Shown one piece after another: positions 46,801 to 58,487 of a stretch of 64,000 bases of DNA. Each line of letters opens with the position of its first letter. Position 1 is the stretch's first letter. Under the pieces are notes generated by a model. The model did not search any database. It had not been told where the DNA came from and was given only the letters and a program-made list of their open reading frames with translations. Source of the DNA: Globomyces pollinis-pini (lineage: Eukaryota > Chytridiomycota > Chytridiomycetes > Rhizophydiales > Globomycetaceae); NCBI GenBank assembly GCA_025399215.1, contig MU621162.1, positions 1 to 64,000 of the forward strand, read 5' to 3'. Position numbers and translations under genes: made by a program.

Positions 46801-49800
46801 ATCAAAATTACCAGCTGATATAATTGATGTAAAGCTAGTATTGTAACCCTAGCGAATGAATAATTCTCAATGGAAAGAAAGAAAGGCAGCATTAGAGGAA
46901 ATAAATCAAGTAATTGTCGCAAGCAACCACAGGCTTTTACCTAATATCGACCCCGAATTTATCGCGTCCGTTAAAGCCAGACTTACAGATGGAAATAAAA
47001 ATATTGTTTGCTTGGCGGTTGAACTGTGTGGAAAACTGGCGAAGTCAACGGGGAAAAGTTTTGAACGCTTTTGTCGTGGATTTATTGGTCCTGTCCTTTC
47101 TCAGCTGTCAGATCAGAAAGTTTCAGTACGTACGACCGTTATTGTGAGTCTTGATCAGTTTGTTGAAGCTTCTGGTGTGGGATTGGTATTATCGAACATA
47201 GTATCTAGCTTGTTAGGAGAACAACCGCAAATTCGAAAGGATCTTCTCAAATGGCTGATAGATAACAATGACTTATTGAGCCATGACTCTGTAGATGGTG
47301 CGTCATTGATTCATCCGATCCTTGCTTGTTTGCAAGATAAGAATGCTGATGTTCGGAAGCTGGCACAAACAACTTTTACGAATCTCGCTGAAATTGTATC
47401 GCCAAATATAATCAGAAAGAAGGCAAATGATCTTTACAAAGGAGCTCAATTGACGACTTTGGGTCCATATTTGGACAGTATAGGTTCATCTCAAGAAACT
47501 CCTTCAGTTAGATCGTCAGCTTCTTCCCTTCAAAGTAGGGTCAACTCATCTACTATTTCCAAACAATCCAACTCGAACAGCTCATCAAGACAAAATTCTG
47601 GATCAAATATTCTTGCAAAATCACGAACTTCGTCTACTAAAATTAATCGAACAAAGAAAGAAGCGGAACCAATTGAGGACTCTTCGACGGCAGCATTGCT
47701 AAGTGACGATCCAAAATTGAAAGAATCCCGAATGAATTCCGATAGAGGAATTCTCAAATGGAGTTTTGAATCACCAAGAAAAGATTTAATTGAAGCATTG
47801 AGAGATCAGTGCTCTGGAAACTTTAGCTCAGAATTGCATAATTTATTATTCAGTGAAGACCACTACAAAGAAAAAGAATTTTTGAAAGGTTTAAGCTTAT
47901 TAGATTCTTTTTTTACAGACAAAAAATACGACCAAGACTTATTACTATCACGAACTGTTGCAAATTGCGACCTGATCCTAAAATATTTAACCATTCGCTT
48001 TTTTGATACAAACACCAGCATTCTGATCAAATGTTTAGACACTCTAGATCATCTTTTGGACATTTTAGGAACACCAGGATATCTTCTAAACGATTATGAG
48101 GCAGGATCATTTTTACCATTCTTTATTGGAAAGGTTTGTCTGCTCAACTAACTTTCAGTTAGGGGACCCAAAGGAGAGTATGAGAACGAAACTACGGGGG
48201 ATTTTGAAAAAATTAGGTTATGTATACCCGGTATCGAAGCTATTTAACTTTCTGATTCGGGGATTGGATTCAAAAAATTCGAAAACTCGTATGGAATGCT
48301 TAGAAGAAGTAGCCTCTTTAATTCAACGAAATGGACTTAATGTATTTACCCCAGCAAAAGCAATTCCCTTAATTGCAGTTCATGTTGGTGACCGCGATGC
48401 ACCAGTGCGAAATGCTGCTTTGAATGCACTTTGTCAAGCTTACCTTGTTATTGGGGATGATCTTCACAAACACTTGATTAAATTATCAGATAAAGATAAG
48501 GATATAATTGCAGAGCGTATCAGACGAGTGGCCTCATCTCAAGCACCAATAGTTGGAGGAATAAAGAAAAAAGCCAGTGTTTCTCGCCCAACAACACCAG
48601 CATCTAACATTCCAACGTCCGTATTATCGCCAAGTCGAAAGCAAAAACCAGCTACACCCAAGCCAGAGTTTTCAGAAAACCCATCGAATGAAGTTGCACC
48701 ATCTAAGGTTCGCAAGCAGTTTTCTCTGGATTTGGATAAACTTAACCTGTTGGACTCCAGAAGTGCATCTGCTTCAAACCTTCAAGCGGCGCAAGGATCA
48801 AGTTCCATCTCATTGGCTTCAATAGTAACGGAAACACGGACTGAAAATGTTGATGACAGGCTTGACGTTCGGTTAGATATTGCAATGGAGCAGTTGGCTG
48901 GTGCCAGTAAGGATATAGCTTTGGAAGCTTCTCGCCATATTGAAAAATTACTTGGAGCACATCCAAATCATGAAGTGATACGATCAAGAGATATGGTTGG
49001 GATCATAATACCTATCATGAACAATACTTTTACTAATTTGACAGCCAATGACGTTCCAACCAATCGCCTTTGTAAACACCTTACCTCCATTTTGATTCAA
49101 ATATTTTCATCGAAAGAATCTACAAACTATGTACCATATGAATCACTGGAGAATGCAGTTCGAACAATACTACTTCGTTTAGTAGATCCAACATTAGCTT
49201 TGGCCGATGTATCCAAGAACCTGTCTAGAGCACTGAATATGTTGATGGTTCGCGTAATTGAGAATTGTGAACCCAACACTACTTTCAGGTTTAATTATTT
49301 GTTTAACCATATAGAGTTTTGTTACAACTCCTCCGAGAAGGATCACTTAATGACGACAGTTTTTTTATGTCATCAACGGCAATACAAAACAAATTCACAG
49401 AACTTGTGATGAAATGCCTGTGGAAAATCACTAAACTGATTCCTAATTTTTTGAATAACGATCAACTCCAAGTTGATTCATTATTGGTGGATATACATAT
49501 ATTTTTGGAAGCAGCACCACCTCATTACTGGAAGCAAAAATCTGCCAATAATCACAACTTACATTCAGACATGCCATTACGAACAGTAAAGACTATCATG
49601 CATGAATTAGTCAATGTATTACAAGACAATGTATTGGAAAGTGCGATAACACTACCAAATCAAAGTTCCAATTACACAATTAACTATCTTCGACAAATGA
49701 TTCTTTCTGTTCATAAAAAGAAAGGTGGCCCAACCACAGTTCAGAATATAACGAGTACAGTTTCGAAATCTTCACCAGACGATAAGCAACTAGAGTTTAT

Positions 49801-50404
49801 GCTCGATCAAATATTTAATCAAATTGCCGACAAGAAAGAAACCAAGCTTGGAATTCAGCGACTCTATGATATTCAAAAGCAGTATCCTCATATTCTTCCT
49901 ATGGTTGAAGAAAAGGTGGCCAAAACTGGATCATATTTTCAAGGATACATAAGAAGAAGTTTAGCAAACTTATCCCAAGAAGAGGTTATGAGTAATTCTA
50001 ATCAATTATCCAGACATCAAACAAGTAACTTTTATTATACATACTAATATGTGATAGCAAATCTACGTACAACAGTAAGACCGACTACAACAACAACTAC
50101 AGAAGGTAAGAGGTTATTTACTTATACAATAGATTCATTCGATTACAACCAAACACTTCAGCGACTTCAAAAACAGTTTCAAAGTCGGGAAGTGAGTAAT
50201 AGTTCCCTAGAAACTGACAATCCATTGAATGGGCATACTTCTCCATCTGTCATTGATACTTCCTACGCGAATGAACCCAAAGAAAACATTGAGATGCCAG
50301 AAAATGAACAAAAAGTGGGTGAGGGAAGGTCGTTAGCGATTGAGGAGTTAAAAGAACGACTAGCGCGAATGAAATTAGCAATGGGGAAGTCAACGCAACA
50401 ATAA
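43836..50404 (+). CDS. XMAP215/ch-TOG microtubule polymerase with five TOG domains
   Basis: The largest gene here, ~1,950 aa by estimate. It begins IPLEDRIVHKSWKARQSAYDQGLKL, a typical TOG1 start. TOG2 opens with SKWKERKEALESL (~44,860), TOG3 with SAWKSRLEAIHSF (~46,000), TOG4 with NSQWKERKAALEEINQV (~46,860) and TOG5 with KWSFESPRKDLIEALRDQ (~47,755). Basic Ser/Lys-rich linkers separate several of them. A conserved C-terminal region follows (DVRLDIAMEQLAGASKDIALEA; LEFMLDQIFNQIADKKETKLGIQRLYDIQKQYP) as in animal and plant homologues. TOG domains bind tubulin and speed microtubule plus-end growth. Yeast-type fungi have only two TOGs (Stu2, Alp14), so this is the ancestral-looking long form. 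Many micro-introns; not all were phased. Confidence 0.93.
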
Positions 50405-50701
50405 CTAGTTTGCCAACTGGCTTGTATTAGGCTTTTTTTAATAAAACCAGACTAAGTATTACTTATCATTGAGTTTTGTTTTTGTTTATCTCGACATTCT
50501 TAAAATTATAAATTTATATTTACTACAGTTGACATTATCTAATTTGAGGACAGAATTTAGATGCACGTACATGCTCTCAATAAAACCACCTGTCTTAATT
50601 CTTTTGAGATTGTAAGAGTTTGGTGAGTGATTTGGTTGAAAGACAGGAAAAAAGAAACGATTGAATTCAAGTCCCAAAAAATTTCCTTTTTGAATTTCAA
50701 C

Positions 50702-51698
50702 ATGGCATCTTCAATTGAACTGGATTACTATGCAATACTGGAAATTGACTACACGGCATCGGAAAAGGAGATTCGGAAAGCATATAGGTAAATATTGTGC
50801 TTATGGGTAATTGTATTAGAAAGAAAAGTTTAACTTGTCATCCAGATAAGGTTGGACCTGACGATGAAAAAGGTTTGGAATTTAGAGCTAACTTGAAGCT
50901 GCAAACACATTCCACTTGATCAATTTAGCAGTTGATGCTTTAACTGATCCCGTAAAGCGAAAATTGTATGATGACTTACATAAAGCAGAGAGGATGAGGA
51001 AAGAAAGATTTAATGACATGAATGCTGCAAGAAGAGCTGAGCGTACTAAGTTAGAGGAAAGAGAACAGGCTGCAAAAAAAGCCAAACATGAACACTTATC
51101 GAAGGATGCACAAGATAAGCTTGAAATGGAGAGAATACGAGAAGAAGGTGTTCAAAAGATGTTGGCTCGAAGTGAAATAAAGCGACAAGAGATGGCCAGT
51201 AGTATGAATCGAGCACAACAGATAAAAGATGCAAATGAAGTGATAAAAAATGCTTCAGTGGCAGATTGTACTATAAAAATCAAATGGTCCAAAGAACTTT
51301 CAGGGGCCGTCGATGAAGTGAGAATACGAAATAGTTTTTCAACCTATGGAATAATTGATAAAGTGCTGATGGGCAAATCAGGAAAAAGAAATGCTGTTTT
51401 GGTTTTTAAAAACGTTCAGGATTCTGTAAGTTAATATTTCACTCATGAATAGTTTAAGGCAATGAATGATCAAAAGTTGGTTCTTTGCGATTTCAAATTG
51501 GAGCCATTAACAAAACCCGAACCTTTAGCATTTCAATCTCTCCGAATTTTATCAGATGCCAACTACGACCACAGCCAAAATTATATTCATTCTTCAAAAG
51601 CCAACAAAGGAGAAGAATATGAGTCTTATACCCTAAATAAGCTTCGAGAAAATGAACGAGAACGATTACGAAATGAACTATTAAATGCCGAAAAATAA
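50702..51698 (+). CDS. DNAJC17: DNAJC17-like J-domain / RRM splicing factor
   Basis: Four exons. The N-terminal J domain reads [33 protein letters not shown], with the HPD that stimulates Hsp70 ATPase, then NTFHLINLAVDALTDPVKRKLYDD. A long charged helix follows (ERFNDMNAARRAERTKLEEREQAAKKAK). The C-terminal third is an RRM-like fold (TIKIKWSKE, FSTYGIIDKVLMGKSGKRNAVLVFKN). This J-helix-RRM order is diagnostic of DNAJC17, the Cwf23 relative linked to spliceosome function. Introns: one after KAYR, a 26-nt one after DDEKG's first base (50,872-50,897 region, AAG acceptor) and one near 51,425-51,457 with an AAG acceptor. Confidence 0.92.
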
Positions 51699-51828
51699 AT
51701 TGAAAATAGTATAATAAAAGAGAATAATATAATCAGGCTAAAATTTTACTACGAAGAATATGTTACGTCACGAAACTAATAGCTGGCTGAATGAACCTGG
51801 CGTGACGTCGTGGTAAAATGTTATCAAA

Positions 51829-52827
51829 ATGAACAATTCTTTAATACCACTATCAGTTGCAATGCCTGCGGAATATGCCATTCATGTTGTATTGATTATT
51901 GCACAAATGATAGTTTGTAAAAAAGCTTGGACACGTTACAAAGAGAGAACTAATGCGGTTCAGATAAATCTTTACTTGTTTCTCACACACTGCATCGTAC
52001 TGTTTGGATGTATACTCGGTCTGGCCATCGCAATCATGGTGTACTCAACACTGCCCAATGACTATGTAACGCTATTAGCAGAGTCCCTGGAGAATTACTC
52101 AGTGCAGTACTATGCATATAGAGTGATTTATCTTGTACAGTTACTAACCTATCAAACAGCATTGTATATTCTATTCTATCTACAAGTAGAGAGATGTCGC
52201 AACATACTAATTACAACTGGAACTAAAATGAATCAATTATTTCGGATTGGATTATTTGGTTACTTGATTATACTCTGGATTTTGATAATTTACAATCAAT
52301 TTGCAGTATCGGACTACAAATCGTGGCAGCAACTTCAACGAAATTGGTTATTTCATTACTTACACGCAAGTTACTTTTTTGTGATTTGTGCATCTGATAT
52401 TTTGATTACATTACTAGGAATTTCAAGGATTCAAAGGTGGTATTTCGATTTGAGTTCATTGATGCTTACAGAAAAGGAAATTGAACAATTACGAAGTATT
52501 TTGATTGACTTTGACAAATAGGCAATATTCCTAAAATCTCAAAAACGAATCGATGGCTTTTAGTAATTGATTGTATTAATGTCACCTTGGCATTAGTTAT
52601 ACATTTCTTTGGTGCATATCTGTAAGCATAGTTGAATTAATTTAAATAGTTTCAAAAACCCACGAGACAAAATATTGGACTTTCGATTATGTTACTTATC
52701 AGTTACCCTTCATTTTCTAGCTGGGTTCTTCTATCTAGATTCAACGGAATTAATAATAATGGAGTTGCTCGCCCGAGAACACCAAAAAACACCAGTTTCT
52801 TTATGGCAAAAATCTGTTACCTGCTGA
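51829..52827 (+). CDS. Seven-transmembrane protein, GPCR-like, unknown
   Basis: Three exons (51,829-52,495, 52,522-52,621, 52,650-52,827) give exactly 945 nt, 314 aa. Seven hydrophobic segments are visible: near IHVVLIIAQMIV, YLFLTHCIVLFGCILGLAIAIM, VIYLVQLLTYQTALYILFY, IGLFGYLIILWILII, LHASYFFVICASDILITLLGI, WLLVIDCINVTLALVIHFFGA and YLSVTLHFLAGFFYL. Loops are short, with a ~40-residue loop between helices five and six. The N-terminus (about 15 residues) is short and polar and the C-tail ~30 residues. Topology fits a G-protein-coupled receptor, but I see no rhodopsin DRY/NPxxY or other family motif. It could also be a TMEM-type protein. The ATG is the first in frame. Confidence 0.75.
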
Positions 52828-53027
52828 TAAATAAACTTGCATTATCTATTCAAATACCTTCCATTATCAATTCTAAATTTGAATCACTATATAAGACAAC
52901 ATAATAGCATGTACACGTGTGATACTTCCCCATCAGTTCCATCTTGCTACATTTGTAGTATACCAATAGTGTACTGAAATCCAATCTTTGTGGCGACTTG
53001 TGCACCAGAATTTTTTAACCTCTTTCT

Positions 53028-54006
53028 ATGGGTAAAAAACAACAGTAATTCTCAATTTCTAACATTAGAACCAGTGAAAGGTATTTGAATTGATGCATTC
53101 ATATATTAGAGCGGATGCACTTCCATTTCCTGTCGCTATGTGGGTAAGCAAAGTCTTTTGATTCATTATAAGGTTTAATTTTTCTTTGGTAACTTTCAGG
53201 ATTTTGAACATTGTGACCCAAAGCGATGCTCTGGGAAGAAATTGGCCAGAATTGGATTGATATCGAATTTAAGAGTGGGCCAAAAATTTCCTGGAATTGT
53301 TATGAGTCCAAAAGGCCAATCGTCAGTATCCCCTAAAGATAGAAGTATTATTGAAAAGTATGGTGCAGCTGTGGTGGACTGTTCTTGGGCAAGAATTGAA
53401 GGTATTTTTTATTGTTATAACCAACACTCAGAGGTTCCTTTTTCCAAAATCCGATCCCCTCACGAAAGATTATGTAATACACAAGATTATATTTATTATT
53501 ATTATAGTACCTTATTTAGTTGCAGCCAATCCAGTTAATTATGGAAAACCTTTCAAGTTGAACTGTGTGGAAGCTTTGGCTGCTTGCTTCTTTATTACTG
53601 GATTAGACGATGCCGGACATAATTTGCTGTCTAATTTCGGGTGGGGACATGCCTTTTACGAAATTAATAGGTTTTCAGCATTTATTAATTGGCTAGTGAA
53701 TTGTTCGAGTTGTACTCCCAATGTGAAGATTCAACAGCAGTAGTGGAAGCTCAAAACAAATACATTGAAGATATGGAAAGGGAATATAAAGAAAGGAGGC
53801 TACAAAAAGATGATATATATTCTCGTAACCATAATCATGGAGATTTGTCTGACTTATCTGACGATGATAACGAGAGAAATCTTGACCTTCCACCAAGTGA
53901 TTCAGATTCTAATTATTCAACGGAGGAGACAGTGGAGACGGACAGATTTGGGAATGTCATTATCAAAAGTCTCGAAGAGAAAGTACAAGAACTTGGAGTT
54001 GAATAG
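53028..54006 (+). CDS. TSR3: TSR3, 18S rRNA aminocarboxypropyltransferase
   Basis: Seven exons (53,028-53,044, 53,069-53,080, 53,110-53,143, 53,200-53,401, 53,432-53,473, 53,508-53,670, 53,697-54,006) sum to 780 nt, 259 aa. Landmarks are [75 protein letters not shown] and LNCVEALAACFFITG, all conserved in TSR3. TSR3 transfers the aminocarboxypropyl group of S-adenosylmethionine to the hypermodified uridine of 18S rRNA late in small-subunit maturation. The tail is acidic (DLSDLSDDDNE), as in eukaryotic TSR3. The second exon is only 12 nt. Confidence 0.95.
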
Positions 54007-54146
54007 TAGCTACTCCATTGATTTTTCTATTGAATTTTAATATAATTGAAAGATAGTTCTCAATAGGTGTGGCTTGAGACAGATTCAAATATTTTTTAGT
54101 GAAGCAAGACCATGGAAACTGAGCATTTATTTATAATTTAAACTCC

Positions 54147-55983
54147 ATGATTTCTACCCGCTCTTTGATGAACTTGCTGATCATTCTCTCAATTTTGTAC
54201 CCGGTATTGGGTTTTGGGACCTTCTGTCCATTAATCGCTAATGACTCAATGACTTCCTATTCTCATTCACATACTAATCAACATTCTCAAAAATCAACTA
54301 TGAAAATTGCTATATTTGGAGGTAGAAGTATTCTAAATTAACGTTAGATCAAGGATTAGGTTCGAATCCTAAAAAAGTATTGCGAATGGTCCAAGATTGG
54401 GGTGCTGAACTAATTCTACATCTTGGTGATTTTGATTACGTTGATAGCCCTATTGAATTTATCGCACAGTTAGAAACAACCGTCGGCAAAAAGTTTCGTA
54501 AATACATTCCATTCATCAGTAGCAATTTTGCCTGTAATCGGAAATCATGACATCTTAAAATGGTTTGAACCAGAGACTGGATATAGGTTTGAGGAGCTTT
54601 TATTATTAATATCCAGAAAATTACTGAAGAATCATGCACAAAAATCCGGAATATCGAAACACTGTGATGGAGAGTAATCCAAGACGAAGATTTAAACTTT
54701 AGACTGGGAGTAAACCAAGTCTGTTATATCAACAATATGGTATGTTTTGAGCCCTAATAGAATAGGTATTTGTTATGTCAGGAGTGGGCACAATGGGGAC
54801 TGACCATGTTCAGTTTATTCACGATAGTTTTAACAGATATGCTCATGTTCCTTGGAAAATCTGTATGTGGCACAAAAACCAAGCAAAATTACAGACTGGT
54901 GATAAAAATGACGAAACTGGATATGCCGTGTATGAAGCGTGCAGGGAGCATGGTAACAGTTTGCTATTAATCTGTCTAGGCGCCATCGTTTTCACTGCAC
55001 ATGAACATAGCTATGAAAGAACGCATTTGCTTTACAGCTTTGAAACCCAGGTATTACTGTCAATTGCTAAAATGCTAGGAAATCGTTCATACGAGTAACA
55101 TTTTGGATGTGAAGCCTGGCCAGTCCTTTGTTGCTGTATCTGGATTAGGTGGAGATTCCATTAGGAGTTGGAAAAATAACAATGAGTTGAATCCTTGGTG
55201 GGCTGCTAAAGCTGCCCTAGATGTATTTGTTTGAATTGATAATGATAGAATGGTGTTAACTATGGGTCCTTGCTTTGTGAATTTCAACTTAAAGGGGATC
55301 CAATGGTATCTGACTGTAACTTTAAAGACATTGGTAACTATTATCAATTTAATGTTTTAGATGGAACCATTTGGGATAATTTCACAGTCAACGTACCAGA
55401 AAATCCAATTGAACAGTTACGAGTTCAGAGAGATAGGATGCCAAAAAAGCGAACAGGATTTATGGAATTTTCGATTAAATCACCATCCGACATCAAAACT
55501 CACATTGAAGGAATACTCACATCCAACAAAACGTTACTAGTGTTTCCAACCCAATCAGATGGGAGTGTTATACATGAGTTAACTTTCAAAGTTAGTCTTC
55601 CAAAGGGGGTTTTGATACGAGAAGCCTATTTGCAAATGATGACAGTTGATTATCTTCGTCAAGGAGGCAATGTTAACTTAATCTTTGATTCAAACATTAA
55701 AAACCAATTCCCAAACAATCCACATCAAAAAATCGTTGGTATGGGTGACTATAGCCGTGTTACTAGTCATTTTGAATTGGAACATGGAGATGTATATAAC
55801 TCCCCTAATCTAGTATCGTTGCTTCCAGATTATACCAATCAGCGGCACTTTGATGTTATTATTCAATTTCAAGGCTACATAGACAACAGTCATGTTAAAG
55901 AAACTGGATTTCTTGGAATTCATGATGTGTTAGGTACATGTATTAGTCCAACTTTAGCATTTGTCACGGAAAATAAAATCTAA
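54147..55983 (+). CDS. Secreted calcineurin-like metallophosphoesterase
   Basis: The N-terminus MISTRSLMNLLIILSILYPVLGFG is a signal peptide. The metal-binding blocks of the phosphoesterase fold occur in order: IAIFGDQG (after splicing a 26-nt intron), ELILHLGDFDY, VIGNHD, MWHKNQAK and AIVFTAHEHSYERTHLL, with QTGDKNDETGYAVYEACREHG between the last two. This corresponds to GDxG, GDxxY, GNH(D/E) and the final His motifs of acid-phosphatase-like enzymes. The substrate is unknown. Downstream residues (VLIREAYLQMMTV; GNVNLIFDSN) look like an extra beta-sandwich domain. The two start-proximal introns and several short later ones were only partly phased. Confidence 0.85.
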
Positions 55984-56047
55984 GATATTTCACCAAAACT
56001 ATCGTTTCTTAGATTTATCAATTATTTATTCATCACTAAAGTTAATT

Positions 56048-58192
56048 CTATCGATAAGTATCATTATAATTGCAAGACATTGTAGCCAAAACCTTTCCGA
56101 CGCATTTGATATTCGTTCCCCGAAGCAAAACTGTCGAACCAATGGTAATCCTCTCCGGTTCATGAATGAACTTTACTGTCACTCTTCCATGTTGTCCGAT
56201 TGTCAGGTAGTTACCAGAAACTGTTCGTTGCTTCCTTTTCTTCGATTTTGTGACTAAATCGGTGGATTTAATTGCAAGAGACATGTCGACGTTTTGAAAC
56301 ACATCTGGAACAGAGTTCGACGATGCTGGTGATATTACAGGTGAAGGCGGGTTTGAACTATTATTATCGTCTTTGACAGCCACCACTCGCACCAACTGAC
56401 GGACACTGCCGGAATGTAAAACCATTTGATGACCAGCAGCTAACATCGAAGGATGAGAGAGAATGTATAACTCCACCTCCACTTCCCAGTACGATTTAGG
56501 GGATGGGCAGATAGGTATCAATACCTGACCTCGTCTGATTCGAAAGTCAACTGGTGGCTTATCTGCACACTGACTTAGATCTTCTGCCGTGATTGATACA
56601 GGGTAGTTTGGTGACTTTGTTTGAGGGATGAATTTGATAGCGCATGTACCAGCTTGTCCAGCTTGTAAGTGTTTGATTTGGCATCGCTGCCTTTGGATAG
56701 AATTAATCACTACAGGCGTATATTCTCCTTGATCAGGGCCAAGAAGGAACAATTGCGGATTTCCATTAAGATATATACGACCTGTTGTCATCAAACCACC
56801 AACAACGCAACCAGTACCCTCAACTGTGAAAACGTCTTCAATTTGAAATTCCGAATCTGCTTCAAGTTGGTCGGTCAGTGCTGGAGGTTTTGGTAAAAGG
56901 TTGAACATGTAACGGAGATTTTCAAAATTATCACCAGTTACATTTGATATCAGCATCAGTGGTACGATTTTTCTACCCTTATTTAGTCCCTGTAGATCTT
57001 ACCCTTCCATCAGTAACGGGATGCTTGTGGATATGTCGTCTTTCGATTGAATTACTGTTGGCATTCTTGAAACACCGGGTGACTTTAGAAGCAACACCAG
57101 AGCCTTCAATGTTCGCGTTAACTGGTCATTTGAGGCAATATCAATTTTAGTGATAATCACAATTAAGGGCACTTTTAGCAATTTTGTTAGCAAGATATGC
57201 TCTCTTGATACTTCAGGTAGTCCACCAAAGTTTGCATTCAATATTAAACATGCATAATCAGGTGCATTTCCCGTTAATCCCCCAATTGTAGTTTTTTGAT
57301 ACTATACATTAAAATGATGAATGAATACTTTTGGATATCCTGGAGTATCTAGAAAAGTCACTATCTTTGTAGCATTCTCGCACTAACGATTGTTAAGGAA
57401 GTAACAATTACAATCTGTTCCCATGTACGTATGTTTGTTGAAGCATAATTTATAACATCTCCAGAAGGTCCAAATCCAATAATTTGGCGAGATCTATAAA
57501 AGTTAAGATATGTGCAGACGTACAATGATGAAGATCTACCCGTTTCAATCTCATGTCTATGACGAAGCAGATTGAGGGCAGCTTTTCCACGTCCATTATC
57601 CTTTTCATTATAGCATAACACTGATAAGAACGTTGATTTGCCTGCATCTGCCGCACCTGTTGATCAACAAAAAAGATTATTACCCAAAATCGCAACTCGA
57701 ATTTCCAAAAAATGTTGATCATCTTCCAGACACTTTCTAAACATTACTTCAGTGACAGTTCTGTTTCCAGTAACTTTCTGTGTTCGCACAATGGACAACT
57801 CTGCACATAACTTTGATGCCATTGTTTTAAGAGTATCTAGCGACGATTTCATATCATTTGGATCCAAGCCAACCAAATTTCCCGAATCGCTAACTCCTGA
57901 ATTTTAGCAGATCGAATTGTATACCAATTTCGTACATTGCCTCACCACCTCCTTCTGCCAGCCTCCATTTCAGTTGTGTAATCAAGTGGTCAATACGTTC
58001 AGGAGGAGGATTGACTAACTTCAACTATAATATAAATAAATCCAGATATATGTACCTTGTATTCGATATTTCCCTCCTCTCTAAAAATTAACTACTATTT
58101 AAGGTTTACATTTCTGGTGGTAGCTTATTATTCCTTTGAGATGCTAATAAAGATATTGTAGTTTCGTTCTCTGAATGCCCTTTGCGAAACAT
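56048..58192 (-). CDS. GTPBP1/GTPBP2-family translational GTPase
   Basis: Minus-strand multi-exon gene, ~600 aa. Spliced start: MFRKGHSENETTISLLASQR, then IEEGNIEYKLKLVNPPPERIDHLITQLKWRLAEGGGEAMYEIG, matching the GTPBP1 N-terminal region. EIRVAILG joins GAADAGKSTFLSVL (P-loop), then GRSSSLSRQIIGFGPSGDVINY (switch I), a DTPGYPK motif (G3, ~57,340), and VIITKID (TKID, G4). The C-terminal beta-barrels follow (FQIEDVFTVEGTGCVVGG). GTPBP1/2 resemble EF-Tu and are linked to mRNA decay and ribosome rescue. The P-loop is GAADAGKS where most relatives have GNVDAGKS; the essential Gly, Lys and Ser remain. Confidence 0.9.
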
Positions 58193-58487
58193 ATGAGGAT
58201 ATATTAATGAGGTTCTGTGAAAAGTCTTATTTGGTTATAACCTGGGAAGTGGAGTGACAAGTGTGACTCTAGTGAAAACACGTTTGCTACGCCTCGACGA
58301 TTGCGATGGATGAACAAGATTAGAAGCCAATCAATACGTAAACGAATCGTATAATGTGGGCTATGGTTATTCTATTGAATGGTGCGCTATAATTAAATAT
58401 GCTTGACCTCAGTTATCGTGTGACTTTGAAATGTTTGTTTAATGCCATGGATATTTATATTGAAAGGATTATGCTCTAACTAGATCC

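Noticed and set aside
50486..50677. Minus-strand 63-codon frame between XMAP215 and DNAJC17
   Set aside because: AT-rich chance frame with no recognisable features.
54350..54385. tRNA T-arm-like ggttcgaatcc
   Set aside because: It codes for LGSNPKK in the metallophosphatase and no acceptor or anticodon stem surrounds it.
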